Part shown: piece after piece, positions 5,016 to 5,539 of the stretch
Layout: the number at the start of each line of letters is the position of its first letter
Position numbering within the stretch: position 1 is the first letter of the stretch
Assembly (NCBI GenBank): GCA_023418835.1
Contig: JAEZYW010000176.1
Location: forward strand, 1 to 5,539
Direction of reading: 5' to 3'
DNA length: 5,539 bases
Source of the DNA: Bacillota bacterium
GTDB taxonomy: Bacteria; Bacillota; Clostridia; Tissierellales; Peptoniphilaceae
Made by a program: the position numbers and the translations under genes
The notes under the pieces: generated by a model
Databases searched by the model: none
Seen by the model: only the letters and a program-made list of their open reading frames with translations
Told to the model about the DNA's origin: nothing

Positions 5016-5539
5016 CTATTCGTCTTTTATTTTAATCTTCAAGTCATTTATCGTCTTTTTTACTTGAGAATCTTCTTTTATCTCGTTGGATATTTTATCT
5101 ATAGCGTGGATTACCGTTGTGTGATCCCTGCCTCCGAAATCAGATCCAATCTTCGGTAGAGATAAATCTGTCAGTTCTCTACAAAGATACATGGCAATTT
5201 GACGAGGATATGCAATGTCCTTTGGCCGTTTCTTAGATTCCATATCTTCTACTGTTATTCCATAAGTTTGGGAAACTATGGTCTTAATTCTATTTGAATC
5301 TATTACTAATTTTCTCTTTTGTTCTAGGACATCTCTTAAAACTAATTGTGGCATATCTAAATCGACTTCTTTGGAAGTTAAATTAGAATAAGCTACAATT
5401 CGAAGAAGAGCCCCTTCTAGTTCCCTGATATTAGAATCTACATTCTCAGCAATGTAATCTATAATTTTATCTCCGACTCCAAAATCCTCTTGTTCATTTT
5501 TATTTCTCAATTTGGCTATTCGAGTTTCTATATCTGGAC
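5016..5539 (-). CDS. dnaA: Chromosomal replication initiator protein DnaA, C-terminal part (5' end lies outside the window)
   Basis: AAA+ initiator that binds DnaA boxes at oriC, melts the origin and recruits the helicase; it also acts as a transcription regulator. The frame is open from the window edge to the TAG at 5018-5016, giving the last 173 residues of a protein normally about 450 long. Visible residues, numbered from the edge: PDIETRIAKLR (1-11), the conserved AAA+ box VII; SNIRELEGAL (35-44), the sensor 2 helix with Arg38; the linker helix around RDVLEQKRKL (68-77); then domain IV, a helix-turn-helix DNA-binding domain, with PRQIAMYLCRELTDLSLPKIG (111-131) and the DnaA signature GGRDHTTVIHA (135-145). 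The Arg of PRQ and the DHTT group are the known base-reading residues. It ends in a Lys-rich tail. It is separated from dnaN by the 118-bp origin-like gap, with no clear terminator. Confidence 0.98.
   Translation of the reverse strand, partial: PDIETRIAKLRNKNEQEDFGVGDKIIDYIAENVDSNIRELEGALLRIVAYSNLTSKEVDLDMPQLVLRDVLEQKRKLVIDSNRIKTIVSQTYGITVEDMESKKRPKDIAYPRQIAMYLCRELTDLSLPKIGSDFGGRDHTTVIHAIDKISNEIKEDSQVKKTINDLKIKIKDE

Noticed and set aside
5104..5112. GCGTGGATT in dnaA as a further DnaA box
   Set aside because: Even in its best register (CGTGGATTA) it has at least two mismatches and lies in codons for the conserved domain IV signature.
5508..5510. TTG as a possible start codon of a 164-residue protein
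   Set aside because: The frame continues upstream with PDIETRIAK, a conserved internal DnaA motif; this TTG encodes an internal leucine and the gene simply runs off the window.
1..5539. Mobile element, CRISPR array, tRNA/rRNA or a hidden accessory system
   Set aside because: Nearly every base outside the 118-bp gap is accounted for by tightly packed core replication genes; no spaced repeats, transposase motifs or structured RNA genes are visible.

Overview
This window is the conserved replication-initiation gene cluster of a low-GC Gram-positive bacterium (Bacillota). All genes lie on the minus strand, so biological reading order runs from high to low coordinates: the 3' end of dnaA, then dnaN, a small S4-domain gene of the yaaA family, recF, gyrB and the 5' end of gyrA. 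The gene order, the S4 gene between dnaN and recF, the short (638-residue) GyrB, strong AGGAGG-type ribosome binding sites, AT-rich bases and AGA-rich arginine codons all fit Bacillota. The protein flavour suggests an anaerobic lineage such as Tissierellia/Peptoniphilaceae, but that placement is a guess without a search.

Region by region: 5539-5016 encodes the last 173 residues of DnaA (end of the ATPase domain plus the DNA-binding domain IV). 5015-4898 is the only real intergenic gap (118 bp). On the minus strand it carries a DnaA-box variant TTTTCCACA, an abutting weaker box ATATCAACA, a short GC-rich step, four perfect CTA trinucleotides and an almost pure A+T stretch. This is the layout of the DnaA-trio origin-unwinding element known from Bacillus subtilis, so I read the gap as the unwinding side of oriC. 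From 4897 down to 1 the genes are packed without gaps: dnaN and yaaA overlap by 1 nt, yaaA and recF abut with 0 nt, recF and gyrB overlap by 17 nt, and gyrB and gyrA are 9 nt apart.

Together the products start and support replication. DnaA opens the origin, DnaN is the sliding clamp, RecF works at gaps and stalled forks, GyrA2B2 removes the supercoils made by the fork, and the S4 protein is an RNA-binding, ribosome-associated factor. The tight packing suggests one polycistronic, translationally coupled unit at least from dnaN to gyrA.

I see no mobile element, CRISPR array, RNA gene, frameshift or pseudogene. The genes are ordinary core genes. The items worth a second look are the compact origin element with its inverted repeat, extra DnaA boxes inside gyrB and dnaN, and a few substitutions at usually conserved positions in DnaN, GyrA and RecF.
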